A DNA stretch of 41,643 nucleotides from Desulfobulbaceae bacterium. Its GTDB lineage: Bacteria; Desulfobacterota; Desulfobulbia; Desulfobulbales; SURF-16. The stretch spans positions 1 to 41,643 of the forward strand of contig JALNXE010000030.1 in NCBI GenBank assembly GCA_023230525.1. The letters run 5' to 3'. A program made the translations under genes and the position numbers. This document shows positions 1-7,695 of this stretch, in pieces (the first letter of the stretch is position 1; each line of letters starts with the position of its first letter). The notes beneath the pieces are model-generated. The model was not told the DNA's origin. It searched no databases and saw only the letters and a program-made list of their open reading frames with translations.

Positions 1-464
1 AAATCCAGTCCGTAACCGACCAGGAAGCCCTCGGCCACCACAAACCCGGCATAGTCGGGGTGTACTTCCACCTCGCGCCGTTCTTTTTTGTCGATCAGGG
101 CGCAGATATGCACACTGGCTGCCCCAAGCCGGAGAAAATGCTGCTGCAGGAGGGCAATGGTGCGGCCGGTGTCGATAATATCCTCCACCAGCATGATTTT
201 TTTGGCGGCCACCGGCCGTTCCGCATCCTTGGTAAAGGTAAACGTGCCCGAGGACGAGCTGCCGCTGCCATAGCTGGCCACCCGGATGAAATCAATCTCG
301 ATGGGCAGGTCGATTTCCCGGGCCAGGTCGGCGGTAAAGATAAAAGCGCCGTTCAGCACGCCGATGAGCAGGAGGTCGTCATGGGCAAAGTCCCGGGTGA
401 TCATTTGCCCGAGTTCTCTGACTCTTTTTGCAATTTCCTGGCGGGAAAGCACAATTTTCTTCAT
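1..464 (-). CDS. hpt: Hypoxanthine phosphoribosyltransferase, 3' end outside window
   Basis: This enzyme of purine salvage transfers phosphoribose from PRPP to hypoxanthine or guanine in the cytoplasm. The first 154 residues are visible. The type I phosphoribosyltransferase PRPP loop VEDIIDTGRT lies at residues 93-102, and the substrate-loop region RVASYGSG is at 61-68. The C-terminus runs off the left edge, so the gene is partial but shows no damage. The start is the ATG at 464, where the family motif (MKKIVLSRQEIAKRV) begins naturally. A weak promoter can be drawn on the minus strand (TTGTCA at 502-507, 18-base spacer, CATAAG at 478-483), back to back with the rubredoxin promoter. Family assignment is firm; the choice between hypoxanthine and guanine as preferred substrate is not visible. 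Confidence 0.93.
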   Translation of the reverse strand, partial: MKKIVLSRQEIAKRVRELGQMITRDFAHDDLLLIGVLNGAFIFTADLAREIDLPIEIDFIRVASYGSGSSSSGTFTFTKDAERPVAAKKIMLVEDIIDTGRTIALLQQHFLRLGAASVHICALIDKKERREVEVHPDYAGFVVAEGFLVGYGLD

Positions 465-496
465 GGTCTACCTGTGCCTTATGTGGATTTTTTGCG

Positions 497-524
497 TTGA
501 CTGACAAGCTTTCTTCCTGATAAT
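497..524 (+). promoter_or_regulatory. Sigma70-type promoter for rubredoxin
   Basis: TTGACT at 497-502 and GATAAT at 519-524 are separated by 16 bases, each matching consensus at five of six positions. The rubredoxin start codon lies about 60 bases beyond the predicted start of transcription. The same intergenic stretch carries the upstream region of hpt on the other strand. Confidence 0.5.
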
Positions 525-593
525 GTTTACGGGAGTTTTCCGATTATGTCAATGTGCGCCTATGGGTAGTTAACTGATTACAGGAGAAAAATT

Positions 594-755
594 ATGAAAA
601 AATATCGTTGTACAGTATGCGGTTATGTTTATGATCCCGCCATGGGCGATCCTGACGGCGGCATTGCTGCTGGTACCGCCTTTGAGGATCTGCCGGATGA
701 CTGGAGTTGCCCGGTGTGCGGGGCGCAGAAAAGTGATTTTGAGCCGGAGGATTAG
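594..755 (+). CDS. Rubredoxin
   Basis: A 53-residue one-iron electron carrier of the cytoplasm. It has the two CxxCG-type knuckles that hold the iron, C6-x-x-C9-G-Y and C39-P-V-C42-G, and the typical acidic core with the conserved aromatic residues Y11, Y13, F30 and W37. The length matches classical single-domain rubredoxins. AGGAG at 582-586 lies seven bases before the ATG, so the start is secure. The gene stands alone between hpt and the convergent HDOD gene, so its redox partner is not shown by context. In anaerobes rubredoxins usually serve oxygen or superoxide reduction, but nothing here proves that role. Confidence 0.96.
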   Translation: MKKYRCTVCGYVYDPAMGDPDGGIAAGTAFEDLPDDWSCPVCGAQKSDFEPED

Positions 756-797
756 CCGGCCAAGCCCCATCAGTCCGGCAGGGGCTTGTGTGGCCGG
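756..797. terminator. Long hairpin after rubredoxin, possible terminator
   Basis: CCGGCC (756-761) followed by AAGCCCC (762-768) pairs with GGGGCTT (781-787) and GGCCGG (792-797), leaving a 12-base loop and a four-base bulge. It starts directly after the rubredoxin stop codon. There is no T-run on either side, so a Rho-independent mechanism is doubtful. It may instead protect the 3' end of the mRNA or act on both converging transcripts. Confidence 0.45.
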
Positions 798-925
798 GGA
801 GATGGCTTATGCAGCCATGGCCATTTCCGGCCGGCCAAGCGCTTCCAGCTCCAGGGATTTTCCGCTGCTCCACTTCCCCAGGGCCCGGGAGGACATGATC
901 GTAGCGGCGGGATTGCAGTCTTGCC

Positions 926-2467
926 TTACGTGAGCGGCAGCGAAGACATCTCTCCCCACATCCGTTCCATCTCAACCTTGAATGCCCGGATAAAGTTGGC
1001 CACATTGACATCGATGAAAGGACGATGCTGTTCCTGCAGGATAATCCAGCCAAAGGCGGCAGAGATCGGTGGAGTAGGCCCTTCCGCCTTGCCCATGATC
1101 ATCCCCTTGTCCTTGACAAACAGGTCGGCCAGATGGATAAGGCCTGTGAGCAGGACGTTTTCCCTGGCCTTTTCCGGCGTGTGGTGCATCAGCATGACAT
1201 CGAGATATGGTTTGGGCAGCCCCATTTTTTCCCCCAGCCAGCATCCGGCCTGAGCATGATCGATGCCGATGTACTCCTGTTCCGCGGCGCAGATGTCCTT
1301 TTCAATAAAATCAGGGCGTAGCAGCTGGGGATAAAAGAGCGGCTGCTGGCGGTCCAGGGCCAGTTTGCCCAGGTCATGAAAAAGCCCGGCCAGATAGACA
1401 TCCTCGGAGATGTTGATTCTGATCGTGTTCTGCAGGAGTTCCGCAACGCGGCCCACTGCCACCGAGTGCTGCCAGAAATTGTCGGCCAGCTGACCAAATC
1501 CCCCGAAAAGCTCTTCCTCGCGGAATACCTTCATCGTTTCTTTGGCGATAACTTCCTGCACATTCTTGATGCCCATGGTCACCATGGCGTGGGGAACGGA
1601 ATTTACCGTGGTAGTCCGCCGGTAAAACGAGGAGTTGGCCTGCAGGATGACCTTGGCGGCCAGTATGGGATCGCAGGAAATCAGTTCAGCGAATTTCCGG
1701 GTATCCTCGCAATCGCCGACCAGAAAGGATGAAAGGCGGGCGGATACTGACGGGTTTACGGCAAGCTCCAGGTTGCTCTGGATTCTTCTCTTTATTTTTT
1801 CCTTGGCCACCGCCATCAGCTTCGGCGCCGGCGGCAGATCCGAAATATTCACCTCTCTTTTCGGGGGTGGCACCTGGGGCGGCTGGACCGGCTGGGGACG
1901 GGGGGGAGGGGCTGTTGCCTGTTTCTGCTGGACTCCCTGGGGTGGCGGTTGTGGTCGGGGCGAGGCCTGGCTGCTTGCGGAAGATTCAGCGGCCTGGGCC
2001 GAGAGGTCGCCCATGCGTTTATTGGCGGCAATCAATCTTGTTACCAGGATTTCACAGAAGCGCCGGTAGAATTTCAGCTGCAGAAAAACAGAGGCCTGGT
2101 TGAGGATGTCCGGTTCCACCATCAGGATATAAGATTCGCTGGTTGTCTTGACGCCGGCGGTTCGCCTGGTCTCGGATACCAGGGCCATTTCACCGAAGGT
2201 GTCGCCGGTGGTAAGCCTGGTCAGCTCAATGGTCTGGCCCTGTTCAACGGTGATGAAAACCATGACGGTGCCCTTTACCAGGATGTAAAAGACCTTCTCC
2301 AGGGTATCCTCCTTGATGATCAGGGTGCCGGCGGGCACCTTCAGCCAGCGGCTGACGGCCAGGAGCTGCTTGAGTTCATGATCATCGAAGTCCTGAAAAA
2401 AAGAGATCTTTTTCAGAAAGTTGACCTGCTGATCAAAGGCGGCATTGCTTTCTTGTTTCTGCTTCAT
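926..2467 (-). CDS. Cyclic-nucleotide-binding / HDOD domain protein
   Basis: A 513-residue cytoplasmic signalling protein. Residues about 16-130 form a CRP-type cyclic nucleotide-binding domain, with the phosphate-binding-cassette-like stretch GDTFGEMALVSETRRTAGV. A linker at about 163-203 is very rich in Pro and Gln. Residues about 215-430 form an HDOD domain, including ISCDPILAAKVILQANSSFY and GLFHDLGKLAL. HDOD domains are HD-fold modules that usually have no shown enzymatic activity and are found in regulators of motility, stress and second-messenger signalling. No DNA-binding domain is visible, so this is not a transcription factor of the CRP type. The ATG lies three bases after the mnmE stop, so it is probably co-transcribed with and translationally coupled to mnmE. 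The ligand of the sensor domain cannot be read from sequence. Confidence 0.9.
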   Translation of the reverse strand: MKQKQESNAAFDQQVNFLKKISFFQDFDDHELKQLLAVSRWLKVPAGTLIIKEDTLEKVFYILVKGTVMVFITVEQGQTIELTRLTTGDTFGEMALVSETRRTAGVKTTSESYILMVEPDILNQASVFLQLKFYRRFCEILVTRLIAANKRMGDLSAQAAESSASSQASPRPQPPPQGVQQKQATAPPPRPQPVQPPQVPPPKREVNISDLPPAPKLMAVAKEKIKRRIQSNLELAVNPSVSARLSSFLVGDCEDTRKFAELISCDPILAAKVILQANSSFYRRTTTVNSVPHAMVTMGIKNVQEVIAKETMKVFREEELFGGFGQLADNFWQHSVAVGRVAELLQNTIRINISEDVYLAGLFHDLGKLALDRQQPLFYPQLLRPDFIEKDICAAEQEYIGIDHAQAGCWLGEKMGLPKPYLDVMLMHHTPEKARENVLLTGLIHLADLFVKDKGMIMGKAEGPTPPISAAFGWIILQEQHRPFIDVNVANFIRAFKVEMERMWGEMSSLPLT

Positions 2468-2470
2468 GAT

Positions 2471-3883
2471 CTATTTTCCTATGCAGAATTGCTCAAATAT
2501 CAGGCCCAGAATATCGTCTGTGGTCGTTTCTCCGGTAATGTCGCCAAGGTGATCGAGTGCGCTCTGAAGTTCAATGGCCAGCAGATCAGGGGGCAGATCC
2601 GAGGAGAGTCCGTCGGCAACCCTTATGGCCGCGCTCAGTGATTTTTCCAGGGAGGTCCTCTGTCTGACATTGGGAACGCAGGCGTAACCCGGATCCCAAT
2701 CCGACCCGCCGGTGACCAGGGTAAACAGGGTGTTTTCCAGATCAGTGATGCCCGCATGGGTCCTGGCGGAAATAAAAACCCGGGGAATAGCGGGAAAGGC
2801 TGCCGCAAAGACTGCGTCATCCTGGCAGGCCAGATCAATTTTGTTGACCACCAGCAGGGTTTTTTTGTCCCCCACGGACTCATAAAGTCTGGCGTCGGCC
2901 GCACCGGGCGGCTGGGTGCCGTCAACGATCAAGAGCACCAGATCCGCCTCCGCCAGTTTTTTGCGTGCCCGGACGATGCCCATCTCCTCCACCTCTTCCG
3001 CATTGTCGCGAATGCCGGCAGTATCAATGATGCGCACCGGCATTCCTTTGATGTCAAGGAATTCCTCGATGGTGTCCCGGGTGGTGCCGGGGATGGCCGT
3101 GACAATGGCCCTTTCTTCACGCAACAGGGCATTGAGCAGGCTTGATTTGCCCACATTGGGGTGGCCGAGGATAATAACCGAGATGCCGTCACGGAAGATT
3201 TTCCCCTGCTTGGCGGATCTGATGAGTTCCTGCAGGGGAACGATGATTTCGCGGTCAAGCTTTTCAACCATGACCCGGGCGTTGATGATCTCCACATCAT
3301 CGTCGGGGAAATCAATGGCGACTTCAATAATGGCACGCAGCGAGATGAGGGCGGTGCGAATGCTGCTGACCATGGCGCCGAGGCGGCCCTGCAGCTGGGA
3401 CATGGCGAGTCCCAGGCCTTGCCTGGTTTTGGCCTGCAGCAGTTCGATAACCGCCTCAGCCTGGGTGAGATCGATGCGGCCGTTGAGAAAAGCCCGTTTG
3501 GTGAATTCGCCCGGTTCGGCCAAGGCGGCGCCGAGAGTGATGACCTGGCCCAGGATGTCCTGCAGGACCAGATAGCTGCCGTGACATTGAATTTCGACGA
3601 TATCCTCCCGGGTATATGTCTTGGGAGCCTGCATGAAAACAGCCATTACCTCGTCAATGGGCTGTCCTGTCCGGGGATCGTTAATCCAGCCGTAATAGAG
3701 CCGATGGCTGCGGTATTCGGTGGTTTTGCAGTTCGGAGAAAAAAGGGAGGTCAGAATGGGCAGGGCCTGGCTGCCGCTGATCCGGATGATACCAATGCCG
3801 CCGGGGCCGGGAGGAGTGGCTATGGCGGCTATGGTTGTTTCAACGTTGCGGGGGGCGGATGTGTCGGAAGTGGTATCGGCCAT
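2471..3883 (-). CDS. mnmE: tRNA uridine-5-carboxymethylaminomethyl(34) synthesis GTPase MnmE
   Basis: Works with MnmG to place the (carboxymethyl)aminomethyl group on wobble U34 of certain tRNAs. The 470-residue protein has normal family length. It has the N-terminal tetrahydrofolate-binding domain (TIAAIATPPGPGGIGIIRISG), then the inserted Ras-like G domain with P-loop GHPNVGKSS, GTTRDT switch, DTAG and NKID, and ends in the canonical FCIGK whose Cys is needed for activity. It sits in the usual place after jag. No Shine-Dalgarno is seen before the ATG, and a good promoter lies just upstream (3902-3929). The mRNA made there would have a leader of only about 12 bases, so translation may also depend on read-through from jag. 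Confidence 0.97.
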   Translation of the reverse strand: MADTTSDTSAPRNVETTIAAIATPPGPGGIGIIRISGSQALPILTSLFSPNCKTTEYRSHRLYYGWINDPRTGQPIDEVMAVFMQAPKTYTREDIVEIQCHGSYLVLQDILGQVITLGAALAEPGEFTKRAFLNGRIDLTQAEAVIELLQAKTRQGLGLAMSQLQGRLGAMVSSIRTALISLRAIIEVAIDFPDDDVEIINARVMVEKLDREIIVPLQELIRSAKQGKIFRDGISVIILGHPNVGKSSLLNALLREERAIVTAIPGTTRDTIEEFLDIKGMPVRIIDTAGIRDNAEEVEEMGIVRARKKLAEADLVLLIVDGTQPPGAADARLYESVGDKKTLLVVNKIDLACQDDAVFAAAFPAIPRVFISARTHAGITDLENTLFTLVTGGSDWDPGYACVPNVRQRTSLEKSLSAAIRVADGLSSDLPPDLLAIELQSALDHLGDITGETTTDDILGLIFEQFCIGK

Positions 3884-3901
3884 TTCGAGGAAAAAGACAA
3901 T

Positions 3902-3929
3902 TTTATAATAGTTTTCAACATCCTGTCAG
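3902..3929 (-). promoter_or_regulatory. Internal sigma70-type promoter ahead of mnmE
   Basis: On the minus strand CTGACA (3924-3929) and TATAAA (3902-3907) are separated by 16 bases. It lies in the 68-base gap between jag and mnmE and would give mnmE and the HDOD gene a transcript separate from the rpmH promoter. Confidence 0.5.
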
Positions 3930-3951
3930 AGGTTGCCACTATTATCAAATA

Positions 3952-4860
3952 TCATTCCGCAATTGTCAATTTTTCCTTCTTCCCTTTTCTGCGTTGCGGT
4001 TTTTTGCGGATGCGGCCCTTGCCGGGCAGATAAATGAGAATTTTCTTGAACAGGCCGTCACCCACGCTGCGGCTGCGGATGGTTTTATCATCCTGCAAAA
4101 TGAGATGAACAACGCGCCGTTCCGCCGGATTCAAGGGAGGTATGGTCCTGGTTTTTTCCGTTTCTTTCACTTCCTGGGCCAGTTTCAGCGCCAGTTCCTC
4201 CAGCTCCACCTTGCGTTTTTCCCGGAATTCACCGGCATCAATGGAAAACATGATTTTCTGGGGGAATTTCTTGCTGATGATTTTGCGCATCAGATACTGA
4301 ATGCTGTCCAGCGCCTGGCCGTCCTTGGTGATCAGTTCCTCGATATGCTCCCCAGAGATTTTCACCTGGGCCTTATTGTTTTTTTCTTCCACCACGATTT
4401 CTGCCGGAAAGCCCATAAGGGTCAGCATCTGTTCCAGATCGCCTTTGATCTGGGCCAGGACTTCGGGAGTCAGGGGAACCACCGGTTCCTGGGGGCGTTC
4501 AACCGGGGGGCGTTTCTTTTTAGGTTCTTCCGCGGGCAGGGCTTCAACCGCAGGGGGGGGTTGTTCTGCAACAGGGGGGTTTGCGGCTTCGGCAACGGCT
4601 TGGGGTGCGGCGGCGGGCGGTTTCTCCTGCTTGGCTGGACGTGCCATGGGTTCGCTGGCCTGGGCCGGGGGAAGTTCTGTTTCTAACACTTTTCTGGCGG
4701 CACGGATAATTGCCTGTTTGCGGCAGAGGCCAAAAATTCCTGAAGAACCGGTTGACAGGATTTCAATGGTAAGTTCTTCCCGGGAGACGCCAAGTTTGTC
4801 ACAGGCCATGGTAATGGCTTCGTCAACGTCTTTCCCCTTAAATTGCTGCTTTGCGCCCAT
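3952..4860 (-). CDS. jag: Jag/KhpB RNA-binding protein (Jag-N, KH, R3H)
   Basis: A 302-residue RNA-binding protein of the KhpB/EloR/Jag family, which in other bacteria binds many RNAs and links to cell elongation and division. It has an N-terminal Jag-N domain (residues about 1-50, with GSSGIFGL), a long Pro/Ala/Glu-rich linker (about 60-130), a KH domain (about 150-225) and a C-terminal R3H domain with NPAERRVVHLILQDD. The start is taken at the ATG at 4860 because GGAG lies six bases before it. A TTG four codons upstream is in frame, but the Shine-Dalgarno would fall inside that longer version. Placement next to yidC and mnmE is the usual order. Confidence 0.92.
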   Translation of the reverse strand: MGAKQQFKGKDVDEAITMACDKLGVSREELTIEILSTGSSGIFGLCRKQAIIRAARKVLETELPPAQASEPMARPAKQEKPPAAAPQAVAEAANPPVAEQPPPAVEALPAEEPKKKRPPVERPQEPVVPLTPEVLAQIKGDLEQMLTLMGFPAEIVVEEKNNKAQVKISGEHIEELITKDGQALDSIQYLMRKIISKKFPQKIMFSIDAGEFREKRKVELEELALKLAQEVKETEKTRTIPPLNPAERRVVHLILQDDKTIRSRSVGDGLFKKILIYLPGKGRIRKKPQRRKGKKEKLTIAE

Positions 4861-4929
4861 ATTTATCTCCAAATTGAATGACGGTGGTACACTTTCGGCA
4901 TTTGAGGTGAGAATTACCGCAGCCTGCTG

Positions 4930-6579
4930 TCAATCCGCCTTGTTAATGACATACTGTTGGGCCATGGCTAAAAGATTGTTGACAAACCAGTAGAGGACCA
5001 GTCCCGAGGCAAAATTGATGAACATGAAGGTAAAGACAACAGGCAGAAACATCATGATCCGGGCCTGGGTTGGGTCTAAGGTGGAGGGTGTCATCTTCTG
5101 CTGGAGAAACATGGAGGCGCCCATCAGCAGAGTCAACACGGGGATGCCGTGCAGCACCGGAATATCAAAGCCGATATAAAGCCGGTCAGGGGCGGACAGG
5201 TCGGTGATCCACAGCATGAACGGGGCGTGGCGCAGCTCGATGGTCTGCAGCAGAACCTTGTACAGGGCGAAAAAGACGGGAATCTGCAGAATCATGGGCA
5301 GGCAGCCGCCCATGGGATTCACCTTGTAGGTCTGGTAGAGCTGAATCATCTCCTTGTTCAGCCGCTCTTTGTCGTTGGCATATTTTTCCCGCAGTTTTGC
5401 CATTTTCGGCTGCAGTTTCTGCAGGGTTTTCATCGATTTCATGCCCTTGTGGGCAATGGGCCAGAACAGGGCCTTGATGATAACGGTGACCAAGATGATG
5501 GCCAGCCCGTAATTGTGCAGGAAGCCATAGAGAAAGTTGAGCAGATACAGCATTGGCTTGGCCAGCAGATCAAACCAGCCGAAATTGACGATCTTGTCCA
5601 GGTCGTGTCCCGCCGTTTTCAGGGTGCGGAGCTCCTTGGGGCCGAAATAGATGGTGTAGGAATAGCGCTTCTGACTCTGAGGGGGCAGCACGACGACATC
5701 TCCCCCCACCACGGTGGCAACGGTATCGTTGCCGGTTGTGGCGAAATCCACGCTTTCCTGGCTGCCGGCATCAGGAATGATGCAGGTCATGAAATAGGTG
5801 TCTTCGTAAGCAACCCAGGTCAGTTTGCCTTTGCGGGTCTGGTCGCCTTTTTTCAAGTCATCGGTTTTGATCTCTTCCAGCGCGCCGTTTTTATACAGAG
5901 CCGGTCCCTTGAAAATGAATTTGTTGGCATCGTTTTCAGTGAACGGTTTGTTGGTCATGGACAGAAACGGAGCGCCCTGCAGTTGATGTTCGCTAGAGGT
6001 GTTGCGGACATCAACCGTCAGGTTGATCAGGTAGCTGTCTTCGGAAAAGGTCATGGTTCTGGTCAGTTCCAGGCCTGAAGGCAGCTGGCTCTGCAGGGTA
6101 ATGGATTTTTCCGTACCGCTGACCTGCAGTTTTTCTCTGTCCGCCTGATAAACCGGCACCCCGGCTTTCTGCGGCTCCACTCCCCAGGAGAAAAAAAGCG
6201 GCAGTTCCCGGGGGGCGGTTGTTTTGATCAGCTCCTTGGGATCTGATTGCGGATTGAGCTGTTCCCGGTATTTTTTCAGCTTGAAGCTCTTGATGCCCCC
6301 GCCTGTTTCGGAAATCACCCCGGAGTAGAGATTTGTCTCAACGGTGATATCGCGGCCCTGGCGGTTGTTATCGCTGGCCAGCGGTTCTTCCGCCGGAGCC
6401 GCGGTGATGGCTTGGACCGGTGCGGTTGCGGTGGCGGGAGAGGTCCCACCTGTATCAACGGCGGGCTGCTGAACCTCCTGGGCCATCTCCGGCGCGGGGG
6501 GAGGCGCGAAAAAATACTGATAGCCAAGCAGTATGGCGAGCGATAGCACGATGGCTATGAAGGCTCTCTGGGTATCCAT
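4930..6579 (-). CDS. yidC: Membrane protein insertase YidC
   Basis: Inserts proteins into the inner membrane, alone or with Sec. At 549 residues it has the Gram-negative layout: one N-terminal membrane anchor (about 5-25), a large periplasmic domain (about 60-345), then the conserved insertase core with five membrane segments, including LFWPIAHKGMKSMKTLQKLQPKM and PMGGCLPMILQIPVFFALYKVL. The conserved Arg expected in the groove can be looked for in the core, but its exact position was not aligned here. The ATG at 6579 has AAGGA seven bases upstream. It follows yidD by 12 bases, so the two are co-expressed. Confidence 0.97.
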   Translation of the reverse strand: MDTQRAFIAIVLSLAILLGYQYFFAPPPAPEMAQEVQQPAVDTGGTSPATATAPVQAITAAPAEEPLASDNNRQGRDITVETNLYSGVISETGGGIKSFKLKKYREQLNPQSDPKELIKTTAPRELPLFFSWGVEPQKAGVPVYQADREKLQVSGTEKSITLQSQLPSGLELTRTMTFSEDSYLINLTVDVRNTSSEHQLQGAPFLSMTNKPFTENDANKFIFKGPALYKNGALEEIKTDDLKKGDQTRKGKLTWVAYEDTYFMTCIIPDAGSQESVDFATTGNDTVATVVGGDVVVLPPQSQKRYSYTIYFGPKELRTLKTAGHDLDKIVNFGWFDLLAKPMLYLLNFLYGFLHNYGLAIILVTVIIKALFWPIAHKGMKSMKTLQKLQPKMAKLREKYANDKERLNKEMIQLYQTYKVNPMGGCLPMILQIPVFFALYKVLLQTIELRHAPFMLWITDLSAPDRLYIGFDIPVLHGIPVLTLLMGASMFLQQKMTPSTLDPTQARIMMFLPVVFTFMFINFASGLVLYWFVNNLLAMAQQYVINKAD

Positions 6580-6591
6580 GTCACATTCCTT

Positions 6592-6810
6592 TTATTTTTT
6601 AACGGGGTCATAGCCGCCGCGGCAGAATGGCTGGCAGCGCAGAATGCGGTAGCCGGCCAGCAAGGTTCCCTTCAGGGAGCCATGTTGCTTGATTGCCTCG
6701 ATTGCATAATGGGAACAGGTCGGCGTAAAACGGCATGCCTGAGGCAACAGCGGTGACAGTATCGTCTGATAGCCCCGGATAAGAAAAAGAAGGAGTTTTT
6801 TCATGCTCAT
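6592..6810 (-). CDS. yidD: Membrane protein insertion efficiency factor YidD
   Basis: A 72-residue protein of the YidD family (formerly the alpha-hemolysin-like domain), peripheral to the inner membrane and helping YidC-dependent insertion. It shows the family core IRGYQTILSPLLPQACRFTP, TCSHYAIEAI and LRCQPFCRGGYDPV, with the conserved cysteines. The start may be at 6810 (MSMKK) or at the in-frame ATG at 6804 (MKK); no strong Shine-Dalgarno settles it. A 194-base non-coding stretch holding an inverted-repeat element separates it from rnpA, which is longer than usual for this operon. Confidence 0.94.
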   Translation of the reverse strand: MSMKKLLLFLIRGYQTILSPLLPQACRFTPTCSHYAIEAIKQHGSLKGTLLAGYRILRCQPFCRGGYDPVKK

Positions 6811-6872
6811 CTGCTCTCATTGCCTATTGTGGCCGGTCATTAACGATGCACCCGCCAGGTGAAATAAACTAT

Positions 6873-6987
6873 CAGGCTGCTGAAAAAACCTCCCCTAGCT
6901 GCTGCTGAGGCAAAATCAGCCTCGTTTTTCCTTGCCGCAGCAGAGGTTGTACCCTTTGGGGCGCTCGCTATGTTTTTCCACAACCTG
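6873..6987. repeat. Small element with imperfect terminal inverted repeats
   Basis: CAGGCTGCTGAAAAA (6873-6887) is an imperfect inverted copy of TTTTTCCACAACCTG (6973-6987), matching at 12 of 15 positions. The 115-base unit contains further stem-loops, including GAGGC/GCCTC on the plus strand followed by GTTTTT, and AGGTTGT/ACAACCT. It has no coding capacity. Size and ends resemble a MITE or REP-type unit. No second copy was found by eye in this window, so its mobile nature is inferred. Confidence 0.45.
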
Positions 6988-7004
6988 CGGAGCTGCATTC
7001 GGGA

Positions 7005-7364
7005 TTAGGCCGCAAGGAGGCTGCGCAGGAGGGGCCTGACGGCACGTTCCACTTCCTGGAGGGAATCGGGGGGAAAATCTTTGCGGACAGCGATGACGAT
7101 ATCTGACGAAGGAGAGATAAACTGTCTGTTTAGCCGATAGAATTCTCTGATGATTCGTTTGATTCTGTTGCGCGCAACAGCCCTCTTAACACCATGGACG
7201 CTGATGCCCAGTCTGTTCGTGTTCAAGCCGTTGGGCATGAAAATGAGGCTGAATTCCTTCCCGCGAAGCCGTTTGCCGTGTTGATAAACAGCCTGAAATT
7301 CCTGTGGTTTACTGAGCAGGGCCCCCTTGGGCAGCGTCTGCCTGGCCTTTCCCTTGTCTGGCAT
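7005..7364 (-). CDS. rnpA: Ribonuclease P protein component
   Basis: Protein subunit that helps RNase P RNA bind and cut pre-tRNA leaders. At 119 residues it has normal length. It shows the central-cleft region and the basic RNR signature AVARNRIKRIIREFYR. The start ATG at 7364 lies 11 bases after the rpmH stop, as expected for this conserved pair. Confidence 0.96.
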   Translation of the reverse strand: MPDKGKARQTLPKGALLSKPQEFQAVYQHGKRLRGKEFSLIFMPNGLNTNRLGISVHGVKRAVARNRIKRIIREFYRLNRQFISPSSDIVIAVRKDFPPDSLQEVERAVRPLLRSLLAA

Positions 7365-7375
7365 AGCTGCCGGGC

Positions 7376-7513
7376 TTATGCGGAGAGGCGGACGCGACCC
7401 TTGGCGCGACGGCGGCCGATAACAGCCCGTCCTGCTTTTGTTTTCATCCTGGCCCGGAATCCATGGGTGCGGCTGCGTTTGATATTGCTGGGTTGGAAAG
7501 TACGTTTACTCAT
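7376..7513 (-). CDS. rpmH: Large ribosomal subunit protein bL34
   Basis: A 45-residue, extremely basic ribosomal protein with the full family signature: MSKRTFQPSNIKRSRTHGF, then RMKTKAGRAVI and GRRRAKGR. It is the first gene of the rpmH-rnpA-yidD-yidC-jag-mnmE block. GAGG upstream of the ATG provides the ribosome-binding site. Unlike in many bacteria, dnaA and oriC do not lie next to it; hemA does. Confidence 0.98.
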   Translation of the reverse strand: MSKRTFQPSNIKRSRTHGFRARMKTKAGRAVIGRRRAKGRVRLSA

Positions 7514-7659
7514 AACAATTGTCCTCGGGAAAAATTATTTTGCCAGCCAAAGGCGGTCTGTTTGAAAGCCAAGGGGAGCCCATGTACCGTTTGTGCTGTT
7601 CCAAACTCGTGGAACTGAGCGCTGCCCCTTATTGGAGTAATATTAAAAATGAATTGGGT

Positions 7660-7688
7660 AAAATAGCATTGTGCGGACATCTTGTCAA
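7660..7688 (-). promoter_or_regulatory. Near-consensus sigma70 promoter of the rpmH operon
   Basis: On the minus strand a perfect TTGACA (7683-7688) is followed by a 17-base spacer and TATTTT (7660-7665), with TG one base before the -10 giving an extended -10. It lies right after the hemA stop codon and 147 bases before rpmH. The strength fits a ribosomal protein gene. Confidence 0.8.
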
Positions 7689-7695
7689 GAATGTC

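Noticed and set aside
3161..4033. A 290-codon plus-strand open frame
   Set aside because: Antisense to mnmE, whose motifs are all intact.
7376..7695. Possible oriC next to rpmH
   Set aside because: No cluster of DnaA boxes (TTATNCACA) and no dnaA or dnaN gene nearby; hemA occupies the neighbouring place.
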